Shown here piece after piece: positions 43,758-54,337 of a DNA stretch of 64,000 nt (the first letter of the stretch is position 1; the number at the start of each line of letters is the position of its first letter). The position numbers and the translations under genes are program-made. This DNA is from Cyclobacteriaceae bacterium (GTDB taxonomy: Bacteria; Bacteroidota; Bacteroidia; Cytophagales; Cyclobacteriaceae). Under the pieces are notes generated by a model. That model ran no database searches. It was not told the origin of the DNA and was given only the letters and a program-made list of their open reading frames with translations. The stretch lies in NCBI GenBank assembly GCA_026129485.1, contig JAHCHY010000013.1:1-64000 (forward strand). Reading direction: 5' to 3'.

Positions 43758-45430
43758 CGTGGAAGAACAGTAAACGTACGGGCGATTTATTGCTGCTGGC
43801 CAATGTGCTGGTGTGGGTGGTTATGCTTAACGTGCTGGCTTCGTTCTGGTTTTTCAGGTTAGATCTTACGGAAGAAAAGCGTTATACCATTCAGCCGCAA
43901 ACCCGTGCATTGCTGCAGTCGCTGGAAGATGAATTGTTTGTAGAAGTTTTCCTGGAAGGAAAAGACCTGAACCCGGAATTCAGGCGCTTGCAAAAATCCA
44001 TTCGCGAAACGCTCGATGAGTTCAGGATTTATTCCGGCAATAGAGTAAAGTTTGTGTTTACCGATCCCTTGCAGGCAAACAACGAACGGGCCCGTAATGA
44101 ATTTATTGCCGACCTGAACGCACGCGGGGTCAGTCCGCGTAATGTAATTGAAACCCGCAATGGCGAGCGGGTAGAAAAATTTGTGTTTCCGGGCGCATTG
44201 GTTTCGTACCAGGGATTTGAAACGGGCGTCATGCTGCTGCGCGGCAATCGTGCGCAGAACATCAATCAATCCATTGAGGAAATTGAATTTGAGCTGGCCA
44301 ATGCTATTCATAAGCTGAGCAACACTGACCGTAAACGTATTGGTTTGTTGCGCGGACATGGCGAGCTGGATAGTCTGGAGTTTGCCAGCTTTAACAATGC
44401 ACTGCTGGAACAATATGATGTGTTTAAGGTTTCATTAAATCGTAAGACGACTTTAACCGGTTACGATCTCATTATAGTAGCCAAACCAACACAACCTTTC
44501 AATGAGCAGGACAAATACAAGCTGGATCAATACATTATGCGCGGAGGCAAAGTGCTGTTCCTGCTCGACCGGTTGGATGCTGACATGAGCCGCGCCTCGG
44601 AAGAAGAATACTTTGCGTTTCCGTACGACCTTAATTTAGATGATCAGCTATTTAAATACGGTGTGCGCATCAATCCCGATTTGATCCAGGATCGTGTTTC
44701 AGGAAGATACCCGGTTGTGGTGGGCGGTGATCGCAACCAGCCGCAGATCATGCAATTGGAATGGCCCTTCTTTCCGTTGGCTAACCAGTATGCTGCACAT
44801 TCGGTAACGCGAAATTTAGATGCTACTTTATTTCGTTTTGCCAGCAGCATTGATACCGTTAAGGCAACCGGTGTGGTAAAAACCCCTTTGGTATATTCTT
44901 CGGTGTATGCGCGTAAAATGGTGGCGCCTGTTAAAGTAACCGTAAATGATCTGCGCAGGCAGATGCGCGATGAAGCCTTTACCAGCGGCCCGATCGCGAT
45001 GGGCTACCTGTTGGAAGGAAAATTTACTTCACTCTATAAAAACAGGTTTGCCCCGGAAGGAGTTGATGCCGGTGGCTTCCGTGAAGAAAGCGCTCCCACC
45101 AAAATAGTAGTAATTGCCGATGGCGACCTGGCCCGCAATGATGTGAATCCGCGTGATGGTAATCCGCAGCCGTTGGGGCTTGACCCGTTTACACAATATA
45201 CATTCTCCAACCAGGATTTGTTGCTCAACACGGTTGCCTTTATGTTAGATGAAAACGGCCTGATTAAAGCGCGTAACAAAGAAGTAAAGGTGCGGCCGTT
45301 GGATAAAATCAGGATCAAGAATGAACGCACTTTCTGGCAAGCGCTCAACCTCGGCTTGCCGGTAGTGGTTTTAATTGTGTTTGGATTTGCCCGTGCGTAT
45401 TGGCGCAGGCTTAAATATTCCCGGTTCTGA
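43751..45430 (+). CDS. gldG: Gliding motility ABC auxiliary protein GldG
   Basis: 559 residues. One N-terminal helix (LLLLANVLVWVVMLNVLASF), a large extracytoplasmic ABC_transp_aux domain (YTIQPQTRALLQSLEDELFV, LPVV near the end) and a C-terminal helix with the basic end ARAYWRRLKYSRF. It is the third part of the GldAFG transporter. Its stop is shared at one base with the next start (43751-45430/45430). Confidence 0.94.
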   Translation: MVTWKNSKRTGDLLLLANVLVWVVMLNVLASFWFFRLDLTEEKRYTIQPQTRALLQSLEDELFVEVFLEGKDLNPEFRRLQKSIRETLDEFRIYSGNRVKFVFTDPLQANNERARNEFIADLNARGVSPRNVIETRNGERVEKFVFPGALVSYQGFETGVMLLRGNRAQNINQSIEEIEFELANAIHKLSNTDRKRIGLLRGHGELDSLEFASFNNALLEQYDVFKVSLNRKTTLTGYDLIIVAKPTQPFNEQDKYKLDQYIMRGGKVLFLLDRLDADMSRASEEEYFAFPYDLNLDDQLFKYGVRINPDLIQDRVSGRYPVVVGGDRNQPQIMQLEWPFFPLANQYAAHSVTRNLDATLFRFASSIDTVKATGVVKTPLVYSSVYARKMVAPVKVTVNDLRRQMRDEAFTSGPIAMGYLLEGKFTSLYKNRFAPEGVDAGGFREESAPTKIVVIADGDLARNDVNPRDGNPQPLGLDPFTQYTFSNQDLLLNTVAFMLDENGLIKARNKEVKVRPLDKIRIKNERTFWQALNLGLPVVVLIVFGFARAYWRRLKYSRF

Positions 45431-46368
45431 TGCAGGAGAAACGAAACATACGGTTACTGATAACATTGATTGTGTCGTGCGTGGCATTGGCAATATTGAT
45501 CTATGCCGGCAACCGCGAAGCGTTCAGCACGATCGATAAGCAGATGTTCCGCGTGGAGGATCAAACCCGGATCAATAAAGTGGTAATTAAGCCGGTAGCG
45601 GGTGGTGCTGTAGAGCTTCGTTTTGACGGAGCGAAATGGCTGGTGAACAACTCCTACCAGGCCGACCGGCAGATGATCCAAATCCTTTTCGCTACGCTTT
45701 TACAAACCGAACCGAGGCGCGAAGTGGCGCAAACCTTACAGGACTCCGTAAGCCATCACATCAAAACAACCGGGTATGAGATACAGCTTTTTGAAGGCGA
45801 CCAGTTAGTGAAGCAATTCCGGGTGGGAGGGAATGCCTCCAAAACAGAAACGTATTTTCAGTTGCCGGATGGTGTGCCGTACATCGTGCAGGTGCCCGGT
45901 TACCGGTTATACATTGCTTCGGTGTTTGAGCTTTCGCCTCTGGAATGGCGCGATAAGTGGCTGTTCAATTTCAACTGGCAAAATTTCAGAGCCCTTACGG
46001 CCAGCTTTCCGACAAAGCCGCAAAACGATTTTACCATTGCCATGCAGCAAACTTATTTCGGAATTGAAGGCTTGCCCGCAGCCGATACCACCAGGCTCAA
46101 TAATTACCTCGATGCCGTTTCGCTGGTGCAGGCCAGCCGTTTTGTGCAGCCCTCCGAATTCAAATACCTCGACAGTTTGGTTCAGGCCGGGCCGGAGTTT
46201 ACCATCCGGGTATCTGACATCGCCAACCGAAACTATTCGCTTGAGGTTTACCCGGTTACGGAGAAAAACACCGTACGCCTGGCCCGTTTGAATGGAGAAA
46301 CCGTGCTCTTGCTGAACCGTGCCGACCGCGAAGCTATTGCCCGCACCCGAAGCTATTTCGGCAACTGA
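45430..46368 (+). CDS. DUF4340 domain protein downstream of GldG
   Basis: 312 residues. One N-terminal transmembrane helix (LLITLIVSCVALAILIYAG) and an extracytoplasmic beta-rich domain with FRVGGNASKTETYFQL and SPLEWRDKWLFNF. DUF4340 proteins commonly accompany GldG-type auxiliary proteins and are thought to belong to the same transporter. It starts on the last base of gldG. Confidence 0.85.
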   Translation: MQEKRNIRLLITLIVSCVALAILIYAGNREAFSTIDKQMFRVEDQTRINKVVIKPVAGGAVELRFDGAKWLVNNSYQADRQMIQILFATLLQTEPRREVAQTLQDSVSHHIKTTGYEIQLFEGDQLVKQFRVGGNASKTETYFQLPDGVPYIVQVPGYRLYIASVFELSPLEWRDKWLFNFNWQNFRALTASFPTKPQNDFTIAMQQTYFGIEGLPAADTTRLNNYLDAVSLVQASRFVQPSEFKYLDSLVQAGPEFTIRVSDIANRNYSLEVYPVTEKNTVRLARLNGETVLLLNRADREAIARTRSYFGN

Positions 46369-46450
46369 AAAGCGGCTGTTTTATTCGTTTTTCAGATTGG
46401 TTTTTCTTTCTAACTTTACCGCCCATACAACCACAAATCACTGATTTACA

Positions 46451-47575
46451 ATGAAGTTTATTGTTAACTCAAGCTACCTGCTCAAGCAGCTTTCCAATAT
46501 CAATGGCGTAATCACTACCAACCCGGTGGTTCCTATCCTTGAAAACTTTCTTTTTGAAATCGATAAAAGCAGCTTAACCGTAACCGCTTCTGATCTTCAA
46601 ACCTCGATGATCACCGAGCTGAGCGTGGAATCGAAAGAGAAAGGTAACATTGCCGTGCCGGCCCGTATCCTGTTAGATACATTAAAGAACCTGCCCGATC
46701 AGCCGGTAACGTTTTCCATCGATGAGTCAACCTACAGCATTGAGATCAGCTCTGACAACGGACGTTATAAATTATCGGGTGAGAATGCAACTGACTTCCC
46801 CAAAGTGCCTTCCGTATCAAACGACTTCTCGGCTTCTATTTCATCGGAAGTACTGGCACGCGCCATCAACAATACCATTTTCGCTACCAGCAGCGATGAG
46901 CTTCGCCCGGCTATGACGGGTGTGTATGTAAACCTGGGCGAAAAGAATACCACATTCGTGGCAACAGACGGCCACCGGCTGGTGCGTTACCGCAGAACCG
47001 ACATCAAATCCGATAATGGTAATGCCATCATTATTCCGCGCAAGGCGCTTAACTTATTAAAAGCTACATTGCCAACGGAAAATACAGACGTAACCATCGA
47101 CTTTAACATGTCGAATGCGTTTTTCAAGTTCGGTCATATTCGCATGATCTGCCGTTTGATTGACGAACGCTTCCCGGATTATGAAAATGTAATCCCTTCG
47201 CAAAACCCGATCAAGATGACGATCAGTCGCACGGATTTGTTGGGTTCGTTAAAACGTATTTCCATCTACGCCAATAAGACCACGCACCAGGTTCGTTTAA
47301 AAATCACCGGCAGCGAGCTGCAGGTATCAGCCGAAGACCTGGATTTCTCTAACGAAGCAAACGAGCGCCTGTCCTGCGAGCACGAAGGCGATGATATTGA
47401 AATCGGATTCAACGCCAGGTTTTTGATTGAGATGCTAACCAATTCGGATACCGACCAGATTAAGCTCAACATGTCGGCACCAAACAAAGCCGGTGTGATT
47501 CTGCCGGCCGAAAAAGATAAGGGAGAAGACATCCTGATGCTGGTAATGCCGGTAATGCTGAACCAGTACGTGTAG
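46451..47575 (+). CDS. dnaN: DNA polymerase III beta sliding clamp
   Basis: 374 residues with three clamp domains: MKFIVNSSYLLKQLSNINGV start, FVATDGHRLVRYR (about 175), RTDLLGSLKRISIYANKTTH (about 260) and the C-terminal LVMPVMLNQYV. It encircles DNA and tethers replicative polymerase. Followed by a strong terminator. Its position directly behind the gldAFG operon, not next to dnaA, is usual for this phylum. Confidence 0.96.
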   Translation: MKFIVNSSYLLKQLSNINGVITTNPVVPILENFLFEIDKSSLTVTASDLQTSMITELSVESKEKGNIAVPARILLDTLKNLPDQPVTFSIDESTYSIEISSDNGRYKLSGENATDFPKVPSVSNDFSASISSEVLARAINNTIFATSSDELRPAMTGVYVNLGEKNTTFVATDGHRLVRYRRTDIKSDNGNAIIIPRKALNLLKATLPTENTDVTIDFNMSNAFFKFGHIRMICRLIDERFPDYENVIPSQNPIKMTISRTDLLGSLKRISIYANKTTHQVRLKITGSELQVSAEDLDFSNEANERLSCEHEGDDIEIGFNARFLIEMLTNSDTDQIKLNMSAPNKAGVILPAEKDKGEDILMLVMPVMLNQYV

Positions 47576-47601
47576 CATATAGACCGGCACATCGCGACAT
47601 T

Positions 47602-47630
47602 AAAAAAAGGAACCGTACGGTTCCTTTTTT
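47602..47630 (+). terminator. Intrinsic terminator of dnaN
   Basis: AAAAAAAGGAACCGT and its complement ACGGTTCCTTTTTT form a perfect stem with almost no loop, followed by T-rich sequence. The symmetry allows use from both strands. Confidence 0.85.
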
Positions 47631-47719
47631 CTTTTAACCTTCTTTACGAAAGATATTTAACGGTTACTTTTTAACCTTGTAATTCATCAATTTCCGGTTT
47701 ATCTTATCGAAAATTGTCT

Positions 47720-48295
47720 ATGGAAGCTTTTGGCGCCTGGTGGGAAGGGTTGAGTACCATTCTCAAAATTTACTGGGGTATTGCAGTGCCGTTTACGCTG
47801 TTTTTTGTGCTGCAGCTCATCATGTCTTTTCTGGGAGCAGAGTCGCCCGATGATTTGCCCGATGCCGAGATTGAAGCCGATCACGGAATTCCGTTTCAGT
47901 TTCTCACGCTTAAAAACCTGGTCGGGTTCTTTACCATTTTTGCGTGGACGGGCATCGCGTGCATTGAAGCCGGTTATTCCGACACTACATCGCTGATTGT
48001 TGCCGTCATTGCGGGATTGCTGATGATGAGCCTGATGGCAGGCTTGTTTTACATGATGGCTCGCTCCGGTGCCGATGGTACTATGAAAATCAGTTCGGCC
48101 ATCGGCCAGACGGGCGAAGTGTATCTGACCATTCAGCCCAAACGGGGTGGCCTGGGAAAGATACAGGTAAAAGTGAGCGGCTCGTTGCGCACGCTGGATG
48201 CGATGACGGACGATGAAGAGCCCCTTGCTACCGGCCAGCTTGTACATGTAATTCAGATTGTTAACGATAATATACTTTTAGTAACCTCCAAATAA
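47720..48295 (+). CDS. OB-fold membrane protein, YqiJ/YuaF-like flotillin partner
   Basis: 191 residues from the ATG at 47720; a TTG two codons earlier is unlikely. Three transmembrane segments (WGIAVPFTLFFVLQLIMSFL, NLVGFFTIFAWTGIACIEAG, IVAVIAGLLMMSLMAGLFYM) and a C-terminal OB-fold-like domain (SAIGQTGEVYLTIQPKRGG, GQLVHVIQIVNDNILLV). In E. coli YqiJ is encoded with the flotillin YqiK, and in Bacillus YuaF with FloT; here the flotillin gene follows after 9 bases. Confidence 0.82.
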   Translation: MEAFGAWWEGLSTILKIYWGIAVPFTLFFVLQLIMSFLGAESPDDLPDAEIEADHGIPFQFLTLKNLVGFFTIFAWTGIACIEAGYSDTTSLIVAVIAGLLMMSLMAGLFYMMARSGADGTMKISSAIGQTGEVYLTIQPKRGGLGKIQVKVSGSLRTLDAMTDDEEPLATGQLVHVIQIVNDNILLVTSK

Positions 48296-48304
48296 CGATT
48301 CAGT

Positions 48305-49873
48305 ATGCTTACCCTCCCCATTATCGCCATTGTCGGGTTATTTATCTTTATCATGATCACAACCATGCTGCGCAGGTACAAACGGTGTCCGTCCGACCGG
48401 GTGCTGGTTGTATATGGTAAGGTAGGCGGTGGCGGATCAGCCAAATGTATTCACGGTGGTGCCGCTTTTATCTGGCCGGTGTTCCAGGATTACTCCTTCA
48501 TGGATCTTACACCCATTTCTATTGAGGTAAACCTGACCAATGCGTTGAGTAAGCAAAATATTCGTGTGGATGTACCATCCAAGTTTACAGTAGGTATCTC
48601 CACCGAAACCGGTGTAATGGAAAATGCAGCCGAGCGTCTGTTGGGTTTGCAGCGCCAGGATGTGCACTCCCTGGCACATGATATTATTGTGGGGCAAATG
48701 CGTTTGGTGGTGGCCATGATGGATATTGAGGAGATCAACACGAACCGCGATAAGTTTTTGCTCAATGTTTCGCACAACGTAGAGGCGGAGCTGAAGAAGA
48801 TCGGTTTAAAGCTGATCAACGTAAACATTACCGATATTAAAGACGAGAGCGGTTACATTGCGGCTCTTGGTAAGGAAGCTGCCGCCAAGGCGATCAACGA
48901 AGCAAAGATTCGTGTGGCAGACCAGGAACGTTTGGGGGACATCGGTAAAACCGAAGCAGAAAAAGAACGCGATATTAAAGTAGCGGAAATGGTGCGCGAC
49001 CGCGATACACAGGTGGCTGTTACCATTAAAGATAAAGAGGTCTTGATTGCCGGGGCCAAGCGCGATGAGCAGATTGGTAAAGTGGAGGCTGAGCGAGATA
49101 CCCGTATTAAATCAGCCGAAGCAAACGCGCTCGCGGTAACCGGTGAAAACCAATCCAAAATTGCCATTGCAGATTCTGATGCGAAACGCAGGGAACGCGA
49201 AGCCGAAGCGTTGAAGAAAGCGATTGCTGCAGAAAAAGTACAGGCTGCAAAGGCTTTGGAAGAAGCCTACCTGGCCGAGCAGAAAGCCGAACAGGCCCGT
49301 GCCGAGCGCGACCGTGCTTCGCAGAATGCCAACATTGTGGTAGCTGCCGAGATACAGAAACAGAAAGCGATTATCGAGGCGCAGGCCGAAGCCGAAAAGC
49401 TGCGTGAGCGTGCAAAAGGTGAGGCAGATGCCATCTTTGCCAAATTGGAAGCCGAAGCGCGCGGTATGTTTGAGATATTAACCAAGCAGGCGCAGGGTTT
49501 ACAACAGATCGTTCATGCATCGGGTGATAATGCGCGTGATGCCGTGCTGCTGCTGATTGTAGATAAGCTGCCTGAGCTGGTTCGCCTGCAAACAGAGGCA
49601 ATTAAAAACATTAAGATTGATAAGCTTACCGTGTGGGATGGCGGTAATGGCGGAGCCGGTGATGGAAAAACTTCTACCGCGAACTTTATTTCAGGCTTGT
49701 ATAAGTCAGTGCCACCCCTACAAGAGATTTTCAATATGGCCGGCATGGAGCTGCCGGAATACCTGAAAGGAAAAACCGCTACCGAATTACAGAAGATGGC
49801 CGATGAAGTAAAAGAAAAGCAGGCTCAGTTGGGTGAGGCGATCAAAAAAGAGGAGGGGAAGGAGAAGAAGTAA
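48305..49873 (+). CDS. Flotillin-like protein (YqiK/FloT type)
   Basis: 522 residues. N-terminal membrane anchor (LPIIAIVGLFIFIMITTML), a PHB/SPFH domain (residues about 30-200, CIHGGAAFIWPVFQDY, VPSKFTVGIST), and a long helical stretch of EAE/KAA repeats (about 210-420), then a C-terminal oligomerisation region. Flotillins organise membrane microdomains. It forms an operon with the OB-fold protein upstream and ends at a strong terminator. Confidence 0.93.
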   Translation: MLTLPIIAIVGLFIFIMITTMLRRYKRCPSDRVLVVYGKVGGGGSAKCIHGGAAFIWPVFQDYSFMDLTPISIEVNLTNALSKQNIRVDVPSKFTVGISTETGVMENAAERLLGLQRQDVHSLAHDIIVGQMRLVVAMMDIEEINTNRDKFLLNVSHNVEAELKKIGLKLINVNITDIKDESGYIAALGKEAAAKAINEAKIRVADQERLGDIGKTEAEKERDIKVAEMVRDRDTQVAVTIKDKEVLIAGAKRDEQIGKVEAERDTRIKSAEANALAVTGENQSKIAIADSDAKRREREAEALKKAIAAEKVQAAKALEEAYLAEQKAEQARAERDRASQNANIVVAAEIQKQKAIIEAQAEAEKLRERAKGEADAIFAKLEAEARGMFEILTKQAQGLQQIVHASGDNARDAVLLLIVDKLPELVRLQTEAIKNIKIDKLTVWDGGNGGAGDGKTSTANFISGLYKSVPPLQEIFNMAGMELPEYLKGKTATELQKMADEVKEKQAQLGEAIKKEEGKEKK

Positions 49874-49898
49874 TTGAGTTGTGTGAATTGAATAGTCC

Positions 49899-49927
49899 AA
49901 AAAGCCAGGTTATACCTGGCTTTTTTT
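49899..49927 (+). terminator. Intrinsic terminator of flotillin operon
   Basis: AAAAAGCCAGGT, loop TAT, ACCTGGCTTTTTTT: 12-bp stem followed by T residues. Confidence 0.85.
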
Positions 49928-50002
49928 GTGCGCTTGATGATAGTTAATAACATGTCAGTCAGGAAACCAATAAGATCCCCTGATCTAAATATAGAAGCCT
50001 GT

Positions 50003-50037
50003 TTTTGTTGGGAGAATCCCGGGATTTTATATCTTTA
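50003..50037 (+). promoter_or_regulatory. Possible promoter of SusC-like gene
   Basis: TTTTG (50003-50007), a 22-base spacer, then TATCTTTA (50030-50037), one mismatch to TAnnTTTG. It lies 31 bases before the ATG. Confidence 0.4.
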
Positions 50038-50068
50038 TATACACACTTCACACAAGCCTTGTTTGGTT

Positions 50069-52963
50069 ATGAAACAACTTTATCTGTTTGTTCTCACTAT
50101 TCATCTTTTTATAAATGCAGCTAATGCTCAATTGCTAACGGTAACCGGTAAGGTGTTAACTTCAGATGGAGCGCCCCTGGCGAATGTAGTTGTATCTGGG
50201 TATGGGAAGCATCAATTATCAGTTACCGATACTGACGGGAGCTACCAGGTAACGGCACAGCGCAAGGCTATCCTGGTATTCTCAAAGGCAGGTTATATCA
50301 GTAAAGAGTTGCAGGTAGAGGATGAAGTTGTGATGGATGTGTCCCTGGATGAAGACGTGATTTTAAGCCGGTCAGTTCAGGATATGGTTTATTATTCTTT
50401 ACATAAGGATAAAATTGCTGGCGCTGTTGGCTATTTAGGTAATGATAATTTTAATCAGGGTAATATTTATGATCCTGTTATGTTATGGCAGGGTAGAATG
50501 CCCGGGCTGAGCGTTAACAATCGAGGTGGTGATCCAAATGCCGAAAGCATTATTCGTATTCGTGGGCTAAGCACATTTGACGGGAAAGCTCAGCCGCTTA
50601 TTGTTATTGATGGTGTGCCGATGGCAACGCTTCTTAACCTGGACCCCGAGGATGTTGCCAGCATAACGGTATTAAAAGATGGAGCTTCCGCTGCTCTATA
50701 TGGAATCCGGGGATCCAATGGAGTAGTTCTGATTACCACGAAGAAGAGCGCTATCACAAAAGGACTCACAGCATCTCTGAAGGCTCAAGGTTCTTTTGCC
50801 GTGTTAGAAGGTAAACAACCTGTACTCAATTCAGATCAACATATTGAGGCAGGAGGTAACGATTTAGGTAGTAGTACAGATTGGCAAAACGAAATCACCC
50901 GCCCTGGAGCAACCCAGGAATATCATATTGCTGTTTCAGGTGCAAACGAAAATTCATCCTTTCGGGTTTCCACGCATTTGCGTTCGGTTAATGGAATATT
51001 ACTACACTCAGGATTTGACCAGGCCAACACACGCATAAATGTGCTGCACCAGGTGCTGAATAAACGACTTCGTTTTAATTTCAATGCAGCATTCTCAAAT
51101 CGTACCATTGACTTCTCTTTTCCTGAAGCATTCAAGTACGCTTCAACCTTTATACCAACCGCACCGGTTCGCTTTTCGAATGGCGCATTCTACCAGGCCG
51201 CGCTATTTGACAGCTTTAACCCGGTGGCTATACTGGAGCTAAACATTAATGAAGGTAAAAAACGGGCAACCAACCTAGGTGGCAAAATTGATTGGGATAT
51301 CTCGAATAGCCTAACAGCTACCATTAATATCGCCCACCAGCAAAACACTAACTACTGGGGCCAGTATTATTCGAAAAACTCTTTTTACAAGGGAATGAAT
51401 ACTGATGGTTACGCTGTAAAGTATTCAGATAAGCTTTCCTTTACTTTTGTTGAGAGCTTTGTAACGTATCAATATAACCGTGATAACCTTCTGGTCAACC
51501 TTTCGGGAGGATATTCTTACCAGGAAGATCGTGCCGATAGCTATGGTGCGTCTTTACGAAACTTTGAAAGTGATGAAGCGGGATACAAATCCTTATCCTA
51601 CTCGTTCGAAACTCTTTCGGAACAACCCGGCTTGATGAGTATTTTTAACCGGAGCACACCTGACAACCGGACTATTGCGGGTTTTGTACGCACGCATTGG
51701 GCATTTGGTAAACAGGTAAATATGTTTGGTACGCTCCGTTACGAGGGCTCAAGCAAACTGGGCGAAAACAACAAAGCGGGTTTGTTTGGATCATTAGGGG
51801 TAAATGTTGATGTGCTGCCTTATTTCAGGCAGACAAGCCTCCAGGCTTTTAATGCCCGGCTGAGTTATGGAACAACTGGCTCTATACCGGTTGAACCTGG
51901 TCTTGCACAAGACCGGTATCAATATTCGGTAAGCACGGGTAATAATACACTAATTCATATTGGTAACCCCGGCTTAAAATGGGAGCAGAAAAATGAAATC
52001 AACTCAGGGGTTGATTTAAGTTGGCAAAACCTCTCTTTTTCGTTAGATGTTTACAGTCGTAAAATAAAAGATATAATTCAACGCAGATTTGTAGCGCCTG
52101 CTATGGAATTTCAGTACCTGAATGAGTCTGATCTTTCCGGTCGTGGTATTGAATTTACAATGGGTTATAAAATCGGGCATCGCGAGAGGTTTCAATGGCA
52201 CCCGATGTTAATGCTGAGTGGTAATCGAGTTAAGATAGAGAAATATCCATGGCAACAGGAGCTTCGGGCTTCAAGTGAAGGTTGTGGATGCGGCACACAA
52301 CTTATTCGAAATGCAGTTGGAGAAAGAATAGGACAGATATGGAGCCCCGTTTTTGCAGGAGTAAATGCTTCCGGGTATCCAATTATGAAAGATATCAATG
52401 GGGATGGAGTTTTAACGACAACCCCCGGGCAGGCGCTTGCCCCCAATACGGACTTTACTGAGGTAGGGTATGGTATTCCAACTTGGGAAATGGGCTGGAA
52501 CAACAGGTTTGCTTATCGTAACTGGCAGGCGAGTTTATTCTTCAGGGGGTCATTTGGGCATAGCCTGATTAACACCTTACGCCTGGTACACGAACCCGAG
52601 GATATGGGTTCAATCAATACATATAACAGGGTTCGCACTAACAAGGCCGTTGCCGGCCTGACCAGTTCAGTGTATAGCTCTCTATATGTAGAACGGGCTG
52701 ATTTTATCATGCTTGATAACTTTACCCTGGAGTATACGATGCCTTTGAAGCTTGGTAAAAATTTTAGCCCTCTTAAGCTATATGGCGTTATACAGCGCTT
52801 GTTTACCGTTACACGCTATTCGGGGGTTGATCCGGAAGCAGCATGGTTTGATCCGCCTCTTCCCGGAGGTACGGAGCGGGATATGCAGGCTCCGGGTATT
52901 GACCGAATGGCAAGCTATTTCCCGGCAAGAACTTTTTCGATAGGCTTATCCCTGGGTATATAG
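50069..52963 (+). CDS. SusC/RagA-like TonB-dependent outer-membrane receptor
   Basis: 964 residues from the ATG at 50069, which starts a signal peptide (YLFVLTIHLFINAANAQ); the open frame upstream is ignored. Domains: CarboxypepD_reg-like at about 25-95 (VTGKVLTSDGAPLANVVVSG), plug at about 140-230 (LIVIDGVPMATLLNLDPEDV, SITVLKDGASAALYGIRGSN), and a 22-strand-type barrel to the end (ARTFSIGLSLGI). A conventional TonB box is hard to see. It has no SusD neighbour; the next gene is accC on the other strand. Substrate unknown. Confidence 0.9.
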   Translation: MKQLYLFVLTIHLFINAANAQLLTVTGKVLTSDGAPLANVVVSGYGKHQLSVTDTDGSYQVTAQRKAILVFSKAGYISKELQVEDEVVMDVSLDEDVILSRSVQDMVYYSLHKDKIAGAVGYLGNDNFNQGNIYDPVMLWQGRMPGLSVNNRGGDPNAESIIRIRGLSTFDGKAQPLIVIDGVPMATLLNLDPEDVASITVLKDGASAALYGIRGSNGVVLITTKKSAITKGLTASLKAQGSFAVLEGKQPVLNSDQHIEAGGNDLGSSTDWQNEITRPGATQEYHIAVSGANENSSFRVSTHLRSVNGILLHSGFDQANTRINVLHQVLNKRLRFNFNAAFSNRTIDFSFPEAFKYASTFIPTAPVRFSNGAFYQAALFDSFNPVAILELNINEGKKRATNLGGKIDWDISNSLTATINIAHQQNTNYWGQYYSKNSFYKGMNTDGYAVKYSDKLSFTFVESFVTYQYNRDNLLVNLSGGYSYQEDRADSYGASLRNFESDEAGYKSLSYSFETLSEQPGLMSIFNRSTPDNRTIAGFVRTHWAFGKQVNMFGTLRYEGSSKLGENNKAGLFGSLGVNVDVLPYFRQTSLQAFNARLSYGTTGSIPVEPGLAQDRYQYSVSTGNNTLIHIGNPGLKWEQKNEINSGVDLSWQNLSFSLDVYSRKIKDIIQRRFVAPAMEFQYLNESDLSGRGIEFTMGYKIGHRERFQWHPMLMLSGNRVKIEKYPWQQELRASSEGCGCGTQLIRNAVGERIGQIWSPVFAGVNASGYPIMKDINGDGVLTTTPGQALAPNTDFTEVGYGIPTWEMGWNNRFAYRNWQASLFFRGSFGHSLINTLRLVHEPEDMGSINTYNRVRTNKAVAGLTSSVYSSLYVERADFIMLDNFTLEYTMPLKLGKNFSPLKLYGVIQRLFTVTRYSGVDPEAAWFDPPLPGGTERDMQAPGIDRMASYFPARTFSIGLSLGI

Positions 52964-52987
52964 GAAGATTATCAATAAAAGAAAATC

Positions 52988-54337
52988 TCACTTCAAATCC
53001 GAAAAATCGAAACTCGTTTCTAAAAACTTGGTAGTAAACTTACCGGAGCGGAACGTGGGGTTATCCATCAGCTTGAGGTGGAACGGAATGGTGGTCTTAA
53101 CCCCTTCAATTATAAACTCGCTCAGTGCGCGCCTCATGCGCGTAATCACTTCCTCGCGCGATTGGCCCGTTACGATCAGCTTACCGATCATCGAATCGTA
53201 ATTAGGCGGAATGGTATAGCCCGCATACACGTGGCTGTCCACACGAACTCCATGACCACCGGGTGTGTGCAGGTTCACGATCCTGCCCGGGGAAGGGCGG
53301 AACCCATTGCCCGGATCTTCGGCATTGATACGGCACTCCATCGAGAACAGCATCGGGAAATAATTCTTACCGGAGATCGGCACACCTGCCGCTACTTTAA
53401 TCTGCTCTTTGATCAGGTCGTAATTGGTAACTTCTTCCGTAATCGGGTGCTCTACCTGTATGCGTGTGTTCATTTCCATAAAGTAGAAATCACCATGCTT
53501 GTCCACCAGGAATTCTATTGTTCCGGCACCCTCATAATTAATAGCTTTGGCTCCTTTAATGGCCGCTTCGCCCATCTTTTCGCGCAGTTCCTGGCTTACA
53601 ATCGGGCTGGGGGTTTCTTCCACTAATTTCTGATGCCTGCGTTGTATAGAACAATCGCGTTCCGACAGGTGGCATACTTTGCCGTATTGATCGCCTACTA
53701 CCTGTATTTCAATGTGGCGAGGCTCTTCAACGAATTTTTCTAAGTATAAACCATCGTTACCAAAAGCGGCACCGGCTTCGCGCTTGGCATCATCCCATGC
53801 TTTTTTGAATTCCGATTCATCATTGATGATGCGCATACCTTTACCGCCACCACCGGCCGTTGCCTTTACAATAACAGGGTATTTGATCTCTTTGGCGATC
53901 TTCATGCCTTGCTCCATCGATTCGAGCAAACCGTCAGACCCCGGGATGCAGGGCACACCGGCTTTGATCATGGTTGCCTTGGCGGTGGATTTATCGCCCA
54001 TAGCGTGGATCATTTCAGGCGTGGGACCGATAAACTTGATGCCGTATTCGTGGCACACTGAAGAGAACTCGGCATTCTCCGAAAGAAAACCATAACCCGG
54101 ATGGATGGCATCGGCATTGGTTATTTCGGCAGCCGAGATAATACGCGGAATATTGAGATATGAATTTTTACTGGGCGCATCGCCAATGCACACGGCCTCA
54201 TCGGCAAAACGTACGTGCAGGCTTTCCTTATCGGCAGTGGAATAAACCGCTACCGTTTTAATGTCCATCTCTTTACAGGTACGTATTACCCGCAATGCGA
54301 TTTCTCCCCGGTTGGCAATTAATATTTTCTTAAACAT
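52988..54337 (-). CDS. accC: Acetyl-CoA carboxylase biotin carboxylase subunit
   Basis: 449 residues from the ATG at 54337 ([17 protein letters not shown]); an in-frame ATG at 54382 would add an unrelated repeat-derived peptide. ATP-grasp core with [12 protein letters not shown] near 160 and the active-site [16 protein letters not shown] near 290. It carboxylates the biotin of AccB with ATP and bicarbonate. Third gene of efp-accB-accC. The space to accB contains a self-complementary repeat. Confidence 0.96.
   Translation of the reverse strand: MFKKILIANRGEIALRVIRTCKEMDIKTVAVYSTADKESLHVRFADEAVCIGDAPSKNSYLNIPRIISAAEITNADAIHPGYGFLSENAEFSSVCHEYGIKFIGPTPEMIHAMGDKSTAKATMIKAGVPCIPGSDGLLESMEQGMKIAKEIKYPVIVKATAGGGGKGMRIINDESEFKKAWDDAKREAGAAFGNDGLYLEKFVEEPRHIEIQVVGDQYGKVCHLSERDCSIQRRHQKLVEETPSPIVSQELREKMGEAAIKGAKAINYEGAGTIEFLVDKHGDFYFMEMNTRIQVEHPITEEVTNYDLIKEQIKVAAGVPISGKNYFPMLFSMECRINAEDPGNGFRPSPGRIVNLHTPGGHGVRVDSHVYAGYTIPPNYDSMIGKLIVTGQSREEVITRMRRALSEFIIEGVKTTIPFHLKLMDNPTFRSGKFTTKFLETSFDFSDLK

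Noticed and set aside
49928-50068. Longer N-terminus for the SusC-like protein
   Set aside because: The true start is the ATG at 50069, which begins a signal peptide; upstream codons cover the promoter candidate.
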